Positions 1 to 6,809 of a DNA stretch of 9,286 bases are shown here, in pieces. The position numbers and the translations under genes were made by a program. Positions within the stretch are counted from its first letter, which is position 1. Every line of letters starts with the position of its first letter. The notes beneath the pieces are model-generated. The model ran no database searches, was not told the origin of the DNA, and saw only the letters and a list, made by a program, of their open reading frames with translations. The DNA lies in the NCBI GenBank assembly GCA_024404065.1, contig JAKSQR010000052.1, positions 1-9,286 of the forward strand, read 5' to 3'. The stretch comes from Clostridia bacterium. GTDB taxonomy: Bacteria > Bacillota > Clostridia > Oscillospirales > Acutalibacteraceae.

Positions 1-491
1 CAAAGGTATTCCCCGCCCTTCGCAGCATTTTAGGCGAGTGTAAATGCATTGATGAGTTTGAGTGCACTGTAAACGCAGTAAATAACTCACTTAAAGATAA
101 AATTGAGATTGATTTTTCATACTCAGGTGATGTAAACTACTATAATGGTATTATTTTTAAGGGATATATAGAAGGCATACCCGAAAGTGTACTTTCAGGC
201 GGTCAGTATGACGGCCTTATGAAGAAGATGGGCAGGCAGTCCGGCGCTATCGGTTTTGCAGTTTATATCGGCACTCTTGAAAGATTAGGTAACGGCGAAA
301 AATACGACGTTGATACTATTCTGCTTTACGATAAGGACGCTGACATTGTGGCACTTAACGCTGCAGTTAAGAGCATTGCAGACACAGGTGTTTCCGTAAT
401 GGCGGTTAAAAAGATACCCGAAAAGCTTAAATGCAAAAAGCTTATGAAATTTGACGGTAAGGAGGTAAAGCCCCTTGAAACAGATGCTTAA
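1..491 (+). CDS. hisZ: HisZ, ATP phosphoribosyltransferase regulatory subunit (3' part only)
   Basis: The gene is cut by the left edge; the first whole codon is at 3 and 162 residues are visible before the stop at 489-491. HisZ is a paralogue of the histidyl-tRNA synthetase catalytic core. It forms a complex with short-form HisG and is needed for its activity and histidine feedback. Visible family marks are a YYNGIIFKGY segment (138-167), matching the DYYxGxxFE region of HisRS, a GGQYDGL segment (198-218), matching HisRS GGRYDGL, and a motif-3-like GFAVY...LERL stretch (252-284). The HisRS-type LVRGLDYY Arg is not present and the GGRYD Arg is Gln, as expected for a non-charging paralogue. About 60 residues follow motif 3, possibly a shortened anticodon-domain remnant. 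The 3' end overlaps hisG by 17 nt. A true HisRS is unlikely because of the active-site changes, the short C-terminus and the position directly before hisG. Confidence 0.9.
   Translation, partial: KVFPALRSILGECKCIDEFECTVNAVNNSLKDKIEIDFSYSGDVNYYNGIIFKGYIEGIPESVLSGGQYDGLMKKMGRQSGAIGFAVYIGTLERLGNGEKYDVDTILLYDKDADIVALNAAVKSIADTGVSVMAVKKIPEKLKCKKLMKFDGKEVKPLETDA
458..465 (+). promoter_or_regulatory. Ribosome binding site that decides the hisG TTG start
   Basis: TAAGGAGG is a near-perfect Shine-Dalgarno sequence lying inside the hisZ coding region. It is 9 nt from TTG at 475 and 18 nt from the first ATG at 484. The spacing favours the TTG start. This is inference from spacing only. Confidence 0.8.
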
Positions 492-1116
492 TGTTGCTCT
501 GCCAAAAGGCAGACTTGGTGAAAAGGTTTACGATATGTTTGAAAAGGCAGGCTTTGAGTGCCCCTCCATCAAAGAGAAAAACCGTAAGCTGATTTTTGAA
601 AACGAAGAAAAAGGCGTAAGATATTTCTGGGTTAAGCCCTCTGATGTAGCAATTTATGTTGAGAGAGGCGCAGCAGATATAGGCGTTGCAGGTAAGGATA
701 TCCTGCTTGAGTATGAGCCTGATGTATTTGAGCTTCTTGACCTTGATATAGGCAAGTGCCGTATGGCAGTAGCCGCACCTAAGGATTTCCATGACGATAA
801 GAGCAAGACCTTAAGAGTTGCCACAAAATTCTCAAACATTGCCAGCACCTACTATAAGTCAGTAGGCAGAGATATTGATATTATCCATCTTAACGGCTCT
901 ATTGAGATTGCACCTATCCTTGCCCTTTCAGATGTTATAGTTGATATAGTTGAAACAGGCGCAACCCTCAGGGAAAATAACCTTGAGGTATTTGAAACAG
1001 TTGTACCTATCAGCGCAAGGCTTATTGCAAATAAATCCAGCTACAGATTCAACAGCGAAATTATAGAGAAAATAGAAAAAGAACTTGCTAACCAGGTGGA
1101 GGCAAAAAATGATTAA
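475..1116 (+). CDS. hisG: HisG, ATP phosphoribosyltransferase catalytic subunit (short form)
   Basis: HisG catalyses the first committed step of histidine synthesis, condensing ATP and PRPP to N1-(5-phosphoribosyl)-ATP in the cytoplasm. At 213 residues it is the short form, lacking the roughly 80-residue C-terminal allosteric domain of long HisG; short HisG works with HisZ, which is encoded directly upstream. Visible marks are the N-terminal LNVALPKGRL (residues 5-14), the ERGAADIGVAGKD segment (63-75) and the PRPP-binding loop DIVETGATLRENNL (157-170). I chose the TTG start at 475 because a TAAGGAGG site lies 9 nt upstream; ATG 484 would shorten the protein by three residues. It overlaps hisZ by 17 nt and hisD by 8 nt, implying translational coupling on both sides. 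Confidence 0.96.
   Translation: MKQMLNVALPKGRLGEKVYDMFEKAGFECPSIKEKNRKLIFENEEKGVRYFWVKPSDVAIYVERGAADIGVAGKDILLEYEPDVFELLDLDIGKCRMAVAAPKDFHDDKSKTLRVATKFSNIASTYYKSVGRDIDIIHLNGSIEIAPILALSDVIVDIVETGATLRENNLEVFETVVPISARLIANKSSYRFNSEIIEKIEKELANQVEAKND
1094..1102 (+). promoter_or_regulatory. Ribosome binding site that decides the hisD start
   Basis: AGGTGGAGG lies in the hisG 3' end, 6 nt before ATG 1109. It supports ATG 1109 over the in-frame TTG at 1085, which lies upstream of this site and would add eight non-family residues. Confidence 0.8.
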
Positions 1117-2386
1117 AATACTTAACTACAACGAGATAGATAATCAGGATATATTTATCCGCTCCACATCCACACCCAATGTGCAGGATGTTGTAACAGA
1201 GATTATTGCAAATGTAAGAGCAAACGGCGATAAGGCTCTTAAAGAATACTGCCTTAAATTTGATAAGGCAGACCTTGATACATTGCTTGTATCACAGGAG
1301 GAGATTGACGAAGCCTTTGAGATTGTAGGCGAAAAGTTTACAACCATACTCAAAAAGGCAGCTGCCAACATTACAAAATTCCACGAGAAGCAGGTAAGAA
1401 ACTCATTTATTATCAACGACACAAAGGGCGTTGTAATGGGTCAGAAGGTAATACCCGTTGATGCAGCAGGTCTTTATGTGCCCGGCGGCACAGCAGCTTA
1501 CCCCTCAACTGTACTTATGGACAGCATCCCTGCAAAAATTGCAGGCGTTAAAGAGGTTGTAATGGTTACTCCCCCCTCAGCTAACGGCAAGGTAAACCCC
1601 GTAATTCTTGCAGCTGCAAAAATTGCAGGTGTAGATAAAATCTTTAAGGTAGGCGGCGCTCAGGCTATTGCAGCCCTTGCCTACGGCACAGAGTCAATCC
1701 CCAAGGTAGATAAAATTGTAGGCCCCGGTAATGCTTTTGTTGCAGAGGCAAAGAAGCAGGTATTCGGTCAGGTTTCTATTGATATGATTGCAGGCCCAAG
1801 CGAAATTCTTGTAGTAGCTGACGGCAAGACAAATCCAAAATACTGCGCTGCTGACCTTCTTTCACAGGCAGAGCATGATAAGATGGCAAGTGCTGTGCTT
1901 GTTACCGACAGTATGGAGCTTGCAAAGGCAGTAAGCGACGAGCTTGAAAGGCAGATTCCCCTGCTTGACAGAGCCGAAATTGCCCGTACATCCATTGATA
2001 CAAACGGCAAAATCATTGTGGCAGATACCCTTGATGTAGTTATTGAAATTGCTAACGAAATTGCTCCCGAGCATCTCGAGCTCTGCGTTGATAATCCCTT
2101 TGATTATCTTGACTCTATCCGCCACGCAGGTTCAATATTTATGGGCAGAAATTGCCCCGAAGCATTAGGCGACTATTTTGCAGGCCCCAACCACACACTT
2201 CCCACAGGCGGCACAGCAAAATTCTCCAGCCCCCTTTCAGTTGACGATTTTGTAAAGAAAACACAGTATACCTACTTTACCCGTGAGGCTCTTGCAGAGG
2301 TTGCTTATGATGTGGAATTCTTTGCAAAGCAGGAGGGTCTTACAGGCCACGCAAAGAGCGCAGTTATCAGATTAGAGGATGAATAA
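1109..2386 (+). CDS. hisD: HisD, histidinol dehydrogenase
   Basis: HisD is a zinc- and NAD-dependent enzyme that oxidises L-histidinol in two steps, via histidinal, to L-histidine, the last pathway step. The 425-residue length is normal for the family. All key residues are present. The zinc ligands correspond to E. coli Gln259, His262, Asp360 and His419 and are here Gln253, His256 (SQAEHD), Asp355 (GDYFAGPNHTLPT) and His414 (GLTGHAKS). The catalytic Glu-His pair is Glu321-His322 (APEHLEL). GPSEILVVAD and VGPGN segments are also family-typical. The reading frame is open upstream to TTG 1085, but ATG 1109 has the ribosome site and the usual N-terminus. The start overlaps hisG by 8 nt, and hisC begins 2 nt after the stop. 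Confidence 0.97.
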   Translation: MIKILNYNEIDNQDIFIRSTSTPNVQDVVTEIIANVRANGDKALKEYCLKFDKADLDTLLVSQEEIDEAFEIVGEKFTTILKKAAANITKFHEKQVRNSFIINDTKGVVMGQKVIPVDAAGLYVPGGTAAYPSTVLMDSIPAKIAGVKEVVMVTPPSANGKVNPVILAAAKIAGVDKIFKVGGAQAIAALAYGTESIPKVDKIVGPGNAFVAEAKKQVFGQVSIDMIAGPSEILVVADGKTNPKYCAADLLSQAEHDKMASAVLVTDSMELAKAVSDELERQIPLLDRAEIARTSIDTNGKIIVADTLDVVIEIANEIAPEHLELCVDNPFDYLDSIRHAGSIFMGRNCPEALGDYFAGPNHTLPTGGTAKFSSPLSVDDFVKKTQYTYFTREALAEVAYDVEFFAKQEGLTGHAKSAVIRLEDE

Positions 2387-2388
2387 TA

Positions 2389-3453
2389 ATGTCTGAATTT
2401 TTCAGTAAAAAATATGCTTCTCTTGAGCCCTACACCCCCGGTGAGCAGCCAAGAGATATGCAGTATATAAAGCTTAACACAAACGAGAGCCCCTTCCCCC
2501 CATCAGAGAAGGCAAGCAGATATGCTTATGAGGAAGCAAAAAAGCTTAATTTATACTCTGACCCCGAGAGCAAGGTGCTTACAGAAAAAATGGCAGCCTA
2601 TTACGGTCTTGAAGCAAATCAGGTGCTTATGACAAACGGCTCAGATGAGATACTCAACTTTGCTTTTATGGCATTTTGTGATGATGAGCATCCTGCCGCA
2701 TTTGCAAATATCACCTACGGCTTTTACCCTGTATTTGCTGAGATTGATAAGGTGCCTTATGTGGAAATTCCACTTAATGAGGACTTTACAATAAATGTAG
2801 ATGACTACATAGGCATAAACAAAACTATATTTATTGCAAACCCCAACGCTCCTACATCTATTGCCCTGCCCATTTCAGAGATACGCAGAATTATTGAGAG
2901 CAACCCTAACAATATAGTTGTAATAGATGAGGCTTATGTGGATTTTGGTGCAGAGAGCTGTGTGCCACTTGTAAATGAGTATAAAAATCTGCTTGTTACA
3001 CAGACCTTCTCAAAATCCCGCTCACTTGCAGGCGGTCGCCTTGGTATGGGCTTTGCCTGTAAAGAGCTTATTCAGGACCTTAATACAATTAAGTATTCAA
3101 CTAACCCCTACAATGTAAACCGTATGACAGGTGCTGCCGGCATAGGCGCCCTTGAGGATGACGAATACACAAAGGCAAATATTAAAACCATTATGGAAAA
3201 CAGGGCATGGACTATGGAGGAGCTTAAAAAATTAGGCTTCACAATGCCCGACTCCATGACTAACTTTATATTTGCAAAGCACGAAAAAATTGATGGCGGC
3301 GAGATTTACCAGAAGCTCAGAGAAAAGGGCATTCTTGTGCGCCACTTTACAAAGCCACTTATCTGCCAGTATAACCGCATTACAGTAGGCACTAAAGAGC
3401 AGATGGAGGCACTTATAAACGCACTCAGAGAGATTACGGAGGTATCCTTATGA
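2389..3453 (+). CDS. hisC: HisC, histidinol-phosphate aminotransferase
   Basis: HisC is a PLP-dependent fold-type I aminotransferase (354 residues, usual length) that converts imidazole acetol phosphate and glutamate to L-histidinol phosphate and 2-oxoglutarate. Visible marks are the N-terminal substrate loop LNTNESPFPPS (29-39), GSDE (84-87) in the cofactor phosphate region, NPNAPT (151-156), DEAYVDF (180-186), the Schiff-base lysine Lys209 in TFSKSRSLAGGR with Arg217, and the C-terminal Arg330 in YNRITVGT. A weaker ribosome site (AGAGGA, 2374-2379) lies in the hisD 3' end 9 nt before the ATG. The last 4 nt overlap hisB. Such enzymes can also transaminate aromatic keto acids, but the operon position argues for histidine as the main job. 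Confidence 0.96.
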   Translation: MSEFFSKKYASLEPYTPGEQPRDMQYIKLNTNESPFPPSEKASRYAYEEAKKLNLYSDPESKVLTEKMAAYYGLEANQVLMTNGSDEILNFAFMAFCDDEHPAAFANITYGFYPVFAEIDKVPYVEIPLNEDFTINVDDYIGINKTIFIANPNAPTSIALPISEIRRIIESNPNNIVVIDEAYVDFGAESCVPLVNEYKNLLVTQTFSKSRSLAGGRLGMGFACKELIQDLNTIKYSTNPYNVNRMTGAAGIGALEDDEYTKANIKTIMENRAWTMEELKKLGFTMPDSMTNFIFAKHEKIDGGEIYQKLREKGILVRHFTKPLICQYNRITVGTKEQMEALINALREITEVSL

Positions 3454-4037
3454 GAATTGCAACAGTAGAAAGAAAAACAGCTGAAACAGATATCTGCCTT
3501 AAGCTTAACCTTGACGGCACAGGCGTAAGCAATATTGACACAGGCGTAGGCTTTATGGACCACATGCTTACTCTTTTTGCAAAGCACGGCAGATTTGACC
3601 TTGATATTACCTGCAAGGGCGATACAAATGTTGATGACCATCACAGCGTTGAGGATATAGGCATCTGCCTTGGTCAGGCTTTTGAAAAGGCTCTTGGCGA
3701 TAAGAAGGGCATTGTTCGTTACGGCAGTATGATACTTCCTATGGATGAGGCTCTTATACTTACTGCTATTGATATTTCAGGCAGAACATATCTTAACTAC
3801 GACCTTAAAATTCCCACTGCAAAAATCGGCACATTTGATACAGAGCTTGTTGAGGAATTTTTCTGGGCATTCGTTCGCAATATGCCCTCCTCACTTCACA
3901 TAAAGCAGCCCGATGGCAGAAATGCACACCACATTGTTGAAGGCGCATTCAAATCCGTTGCCCGCTCACTTAAGCAGGCAGTTGCCATTGATAAGGACTT
4001 TGCAGATGAGATTCCCTCCACTAAGGGGGTTCTGTAA
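3450..4037 (+). CDS. hisB: HisB, imidazoleglycerol-phosphate dehydratase (single-domain)
   Basis: HisB dehydrates imidazole glycerol phosphate to imidazole acetol phosphate. At 195 residues it is the monofunctional type; the N-terminal HAD-type histidinol-phosphatase domain of enteric HisB is absent. Family manganese-binding motifs are present in the two half-repeats: DHML (37-40), KHGRFD (45-50), DDHHSVED (62-69) and, near the C-terminus, GRNAHHIVEGAFK (156-168). A good GGAGGT site (3438-3443) lies in the hisC 3' end, 6 nt before the ATG. The start overlaps the hisC stop as ATGA, and the hisB stop shares one base with the hisH start. Confidence 0.97.
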   Translation: MRIATVERKTAETDICLKLNLDGTGVSNIDTGVGFMDHMLTLFAKHGRFDLDITCKGDTNVDDHHSVEDIGICLGQAFEKALGDKKGIVRYGSMILPMDEALILTAIDISGRTYLNYDLKIPTAKIGTFDTELVEEFFWAFVRNMPSSLHIKQPDGRNAHHIVEGAFKSVARSLKQAVAIDKDFADEIPSTKGVL

Positions 4038-4654
4038 TGGTTGCTATAATTGACTACGGCGTAGGTAACCTTTTCTCACTTGTTTCATCCTTCAGGGCTA
4101 TTGGTGCAGAGGCTGTAATCACAGCTGACCCAAAAGTAATTGCTGATGCTGACAGAATTATTCTGCCCGGCGTAGGTGCATTTGAGGATGCTGCAAAAAA
4201 GCTCCGTGACTCAGGTATGGCTGATATTGTTAAAGCTGAGGTAGCAAAGGGCAAGCCTCTTATGGGTATATGCCTTGGTATGCAGCTGCTTTTTGATAAA
4301 AGCTATGAGTATGGTGAGTTTGAAGGTCTCGGTCTTATAAAAGGCGAAGTAAGACCTATCGCAGAGGTTATACCTGCAGATTATAAAATACCCCACATCG
4401 GCTGGAATGCCCTTGATTTTCACGGCAGAAGCTGTAAGCTTTTCAAATACATAAATGAGGGTGACCACGTTTATTTTGTACACTCCTTTTATGCTGCAAA
4501 CTGCAATGAGGCAATGGTTGCCACCGCTGAGTATGGTGCAGATTTAACTGCCGCAGTAGCAGATAAAAATGTTTATGGCTGCCAGTTTCACCCCGAAAAA
4601 AGCGGCGAGGTTGGTATGAAAATTCTTAAAGCATTCTGCGAATTGGAGGCATAA
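4037..4654 (+). CDS. hisH: HisH, glutaminase subunit of imidazole glycerol phosphate synthase
   Basis: HisH is a class I (triad) glutamine amidotransferase of 205 residues that releases ammonia from glutamine and channels it into HisF. Visible are the start VAIIDYGVGNL, the oxyanion-region PGVGAF (44-49), the nucleophile Cys79 in GICLGMQ, and the His185/Glu187 pair in QFHPEKSG. All catalytic residues are intact. The ATG overlaps the hisB stop by one base (TAATG), and an AAGGGGGT stretch (4023-4030) can serve as ribosome site. The gene is separated from hisF by hisA, as in many his operons, although HisH and HisF form the working heterodimer. Confidence 0.97.
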   Translation: MVAIIDYGVGNLFSLVSSFRAIGAEAVITADPKVIADADRIILPGVGAFEDAAKKLRDSGMADIVKAEVAKGKPLMGICLGMQLLFDKSYEYGEFEGLGLIKGEVRPIAEVIPADYKIPHIGWNALDFHGRSCKLFKYINEGDHVYFVHSFYAANCNEAMVATAEYGADLTAAVADKNVYGCQFHPEKSGEVGMKILKAFCELEA

Positions 4655-4655
4655 T

Positions 4656-5369
4656 ATGCTTATATTTCCCGCAATAGATTTATACGGTGGCAAGGCGGTA
4701 AGACTCTACAAGGGCGATTACAACCAAATGACCGTTTATAATGATAATCCCCTCTCAGTTGCAGAGGATTTCAGAAATCAGGGTGCAACCTGCCTGCACA
4801 TAGTTGACCTTGAGGGTGCAAAAACAGGCGAAACCCCAAATATTGAAACTGTTAAGCTCCTTGCTAAGGAGAGTGGCTTATTTACCGAAATAGGCGGCGG
4901 CATAAGAAACATTGAAACTGCTGATAAATACATTGAGGCAGGTGTTGACCGCATTATTTTAGGCACAGCCGCAGTTAAGGATGAAGCTTTTCTTATTGAA
5001 TGTGTTAAAAAATACGGTGATAAGGTGGCAGTAGGTGCAGACCTTAAGGATGGCTATGTTGCCATAAAAGGATGGACCGAAAAGAGCGAATATGACGCTT
5101 ATACCTTCTGCGAAAAGATGCAGAAAATCGGTGTAAAAACCCTTATCATTACAGATATTTCAAAAGATGGCGCAATGCAGGGCACAAACCTTGCACTTTA
5201 TAAAGAGCTCAGCGAAAAATTCAATATTGATATTACTGCCTCAGGCGGTGTATCCACAATAGATGATGTTAAAAAGCTCAGCGAAATGAATATGTATGCC
5301 GCCATTATTGGCAAGGCTTACTATACAGGTGCCATTTCAATCAAAGAGGCAGTAGAGGTAGCAAAATGA
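4656..5369 (+). CDS. hisA: HisA, ProFAR isomerase
   Basis: HisA is a (beta/alpha)8-barrel enzyme (237 residues) that carries out the Amadori rearrangement of ProFAR to PRFAR. The expected catalytic aspartates are Asp8 (PAIDLYGG) on strand 1 and Asp129 (GADLKDG) on strand 5. Both half-barrel phosphate sites are visible: EIGGGIRN (78-85) with ILGTAAV (101-107), and ASGGVS (195-200) with IIGKAYY (217-223). The ITDISKDG segment (165-172) is also typical. Its ribosome site GGAGG (4645-4649) is in the hisH 3' end and it starts 1 nt after the hisH stop. It overlaps hisF by ATGA. It is more like HisA than the dual PriA/TrpF form because of its operon setting, but substrate breadth cannot be read from sequence alone. 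Confidence 0.96.
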   Translation: MLIFPAIDLYGGKAVRLYKGDYNQMTVYNDNPLSVAEDFRNQGATCLHIVDLEGAKTGETPNIETVKLLAKESGLFTEIGGGIRNIETADKYIEAGVDRIILGTAAVKDEAFLIECVKKYGDKVAVGADLKDGYVAIKGWTEKSEYDAYTFCEKMQKIGVKTLIITDISKDGAMQGTNLALYKELSEKFNIDITASGGVSTIDDVKKLSEMNMYAAIIGKAYYTGAISIKEAVEVAK

Positions 5370-6124
5370 TAACAAAAAGAATAATCCCCTGCCTTGATGT
5401 AAGAAACGGCAGGGTTGTAAAAGGTGTTAACTTTGAGGGGCTTAATGATGTTTCATCCCCTGTTGAGTTAGCAGATTACTACTCAAAGTGCGGTGCTGAC
5501 GAGCTTGTATTTTATGATATTACAGCCTCCTCAGACGGCAGACAGATTTTTACAGATATACTTTGCGAAACTGCAAAAAAGGTGTTTATCCCCCTTACAG
5601 TAGGTGGCGGTATAAATACAGTAGCAGATTTTGACAGAGTGCTTAAATGCGGTGCTGATAAGGTAAGCGTAAACTCAGGCGCTATCAGAAATCCCGGTCT
5701 TATTGAAGAGGCTGCAAAGCTTTATGGCGACCAGTGTGTAGTTATCTCAGCCGATGTTAAAAGAGTAGACGGTGTTTTCCGTGTGTTTGCAAAGGGCGGC
5801 AGAGAAAACACAGGCATGGAGGCTATTGAGTGGATTAAGCGCTGTGTTGATAACGGCGCAGGTGAGGTTGTGCTTAACTCCATAGATACAGATGGTGTTA
5901 AAGGCGGCTTTGACCTTGAAATGCTTGACGCAGTGTGCAACGCAGTTTCAGTACCTGTTATTGCCTCAGGCGGTGCAGGCTGTATTGATGACTTTACCAC
6001 ACTTTTCAAAACATTACCTAAGGTAGATGCAGGCCTTGCCGCCTCAATCTTCCACTTCGGTGAGGTCAGCATAAAGGACCTTAAAACAGAGCTTAAAGCA
6101 AACGGAATACCCGTAAGATTATAA
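5366..6124 (+). CDS. hisF: HisF, cyclase subunit of imidazole glycerol phosphate synthase
   Basis: HisF is a (beta/alpha)8-barrel enzyme (252 residues) paralogous to HisA. With ammonia from HisH it converts PRFAR to imidazole glycerol phosphate and AICAR, the latter returning to purine synthesis. The catalytic aspartates are Asp11 (RIIPCLDVRNGRVVKG) and Asp130 (SADVKRVDG). The phosphate-binding segments TVGGGI (78-83), SVNSGA (101-106), ASGGAG (200-205) and AASIFHFGE (225-233) are present. The start overlaps hisA by 4 nt, preceded by a GAGGT site (5355-5359). The family-typical ISADVKR and NSIDTDG segments are intact, with no sign of decay. Confidence 0.97.
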   Translation: MITKRIIPCLDVRNGRVVKGVNFEGLNDVSSPVELADYYSKCGADELVFYDITASSDGRQIFTDILCETAKKVFIPLTVGGGINTVADFDRVLKCGADKVSVNSGAIRNPGLIEEAAKLYGDQCVVISADVKRVDGVFRVFAKGGRENTGMEAIEWIKRCVDNGAGEVVLNSIDTDGVKGGFDLEMLDAVCNAVSVPVIASGGAGCIDDFTTLFKTLPKVDAGLAASIFHFGEVSIKDLKTELKANGIPVRL

Positions 6125-6135
6125 GGAGAGAAAAA

Positions 6136-6786
6136 ATGATTAACATTGAAGAGCTTAAATTTGATGAGAAGGGTCTTATCCCTGCAATCGTAGTAGATGC
6201 AGATACCAAAAAGGTGCTTACCCTTGCTTATATGAATAAGGAAAGCCTTGGTATCACAATGGAAAAGGGTCTTACCTGCTTCTGGTCAAGATCAAGACAG
6301 GAGCTTTGGCTCAAGGGCGAAACAAGCGGTAACTATCAGCACGTAGTTTCCATCACAGCTGATTGTGACAAGGACGCACTTGTAGTTATGGTTAAGCCTG
6401 ACGGCCCTGCATGTCACCTTGGCACCACAAGCTGCTTTGAAAACCCTGTGTGGGAAAGTGATGAGATTGCTGCATGGAGCCTTGAAGGTCTTATGGAGCT
6501 TATCAAGGGCAGAAAAACTGAGAAAAAAGAGGGCTCCTACACCACATACCTTTTTGAAAAGGGCATTGATAAAATGCTTAAAAAGGTTGGTGAGGAATCA
6601 ACTGAGGTTATTATTGCCGCTAAGGATAATGACAAGAAGGAAACCATTTATGAAATTGCTGACCTTACCTACCACGTAATGGTTATGATGATTGAAATGG
6701 GCATTTCCCTTGAGGATATTCACAACGAGCTTGCTTCCCGTCACGTAATTGACCATAAGGTTAAGCAGGAAAAAATGACAAGCTGA
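6136..6786 (+). CDS. hisI: HisIE, bifunctional phosphoribosyl-AMP cyclohydrolase / phosphoribosyl-ATP pyrophosphatase
   Basis: This 216-residue fusion performs steps 2 and 3 of the pathway. The HisI domain (about 1-115) opens the adenine ring of PR-AMP. It has the metal motif DCDKD with Asp76, Asp78 and Asp80, and three zinc cysteines, Cys77, Cys93 and Cys100, with the same spacing (16 and 7) as the characterised archaeal enzyme. The HisE domain (about 130-207) cleaves pyrophosphate from PR-ATP and has the MazG-like acidic motifs GEESTE (Glu154, Glu157) and EIADLTYH (Glu173, Asp176). The linker (about 116-133) is short and charged. It starts 11 nt after hisF behind a TAAGGAG site (6122-6128) that includes the hisF stop. 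It is the last his gene. Confidence 0.97.
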   Translation: MINIEELKFDEKGLIPAIVVDADTKKVLTLAYMNKESLGITMEKGLTCFWSRSRQELWLKGETSGNYQHVVSITADCDKDALVVMVKPDGPACHLGTTSCFENPVWESDEIAAWSLEGLMELIKGRKTEKKEGSYTTYLFEKGIDKMLKKVGEESTEVIIAAKDNDKKETIYEIADLTYHVMVMMIEMGISLEDIHNELASRHVIDHKVKQEKMTS

Positions 6787-6797
6787 TTAAATAATCA
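6784..6797. repeat. Short perfect palindrome over the hisIE stop codon
   Basis: TGATTA-AA-TAATCA is a 14-bp inverted repeat whose first three bases are the hisIE stop. It ends at the AAAGGT ribosome site of the next gene. The two-base centre and AT-rich arms make a stable RNA hairpin or terminator unlikely. It could be a protein site, or chance in AT-rich sequence. Confidence 0.35.
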
Positions 6798-6809
6798 AAG
6801 GTAAATCTT

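Noticed and set aside
1..491. Reading the first gene as histidyl-tRNA synthetase
   Set aside because: The HisRS arginine motif is missing, GGRYD is changed, the C-terminal domain is short, and the gene overlaps a short-form hisG. All of this points to HisZ.
442..792. Antisense open frame of 116 codons over hisZ/hisG
   Set aside because: It lies wholly opposite well-supported hisZ and hisG coding sequence, has no recognisable protein features, and is explained by the codon composition of the true genes. The same holds for the other antisense frames, such as 3306-3644 and 5722-6072.
1531..1629. 15-bp direct repeat TGCAAAAATTGCAGG at 1531-1545 and 1615-1629 in hisD
   Set aside because: Both copies encode the AKIAGV pattern in the Rossmann-like part of HisD, with the same preferred codons. 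It needs no separate explanation.
2538..5581. A-AAA-AAG frameshift-type heptamers in hisC (2538-2544), hisH (4195-4201) and hisF (5575-5581)
   Set aside because: Each encodes an ordinary Ala-Lys-Lys helix segment. I see no upstream Shine-Dalgarno-like stimulator or strong downstream hairpin, and the full-length frames match family lengths, so programmed frameshifting is not supported.
6419..6679. Second + strand open frame of 86 codons inside hisIE
   Set aside because: It is out of frame with intact HisI and HisE motifs, is low-complexity and Leu/Lys/Arg-rich, and has no convincing ribosome site. It is a shadow frame.
6749..6800. Possible promoter for the SH3-module gene (TTGACC at 6749-6754)
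   Set aside because: No acceptable -10 box lies 16 to 18 nt downstream (the sequence there is near AAAATG), so the match to a -35 element is probably chance within hisIE.
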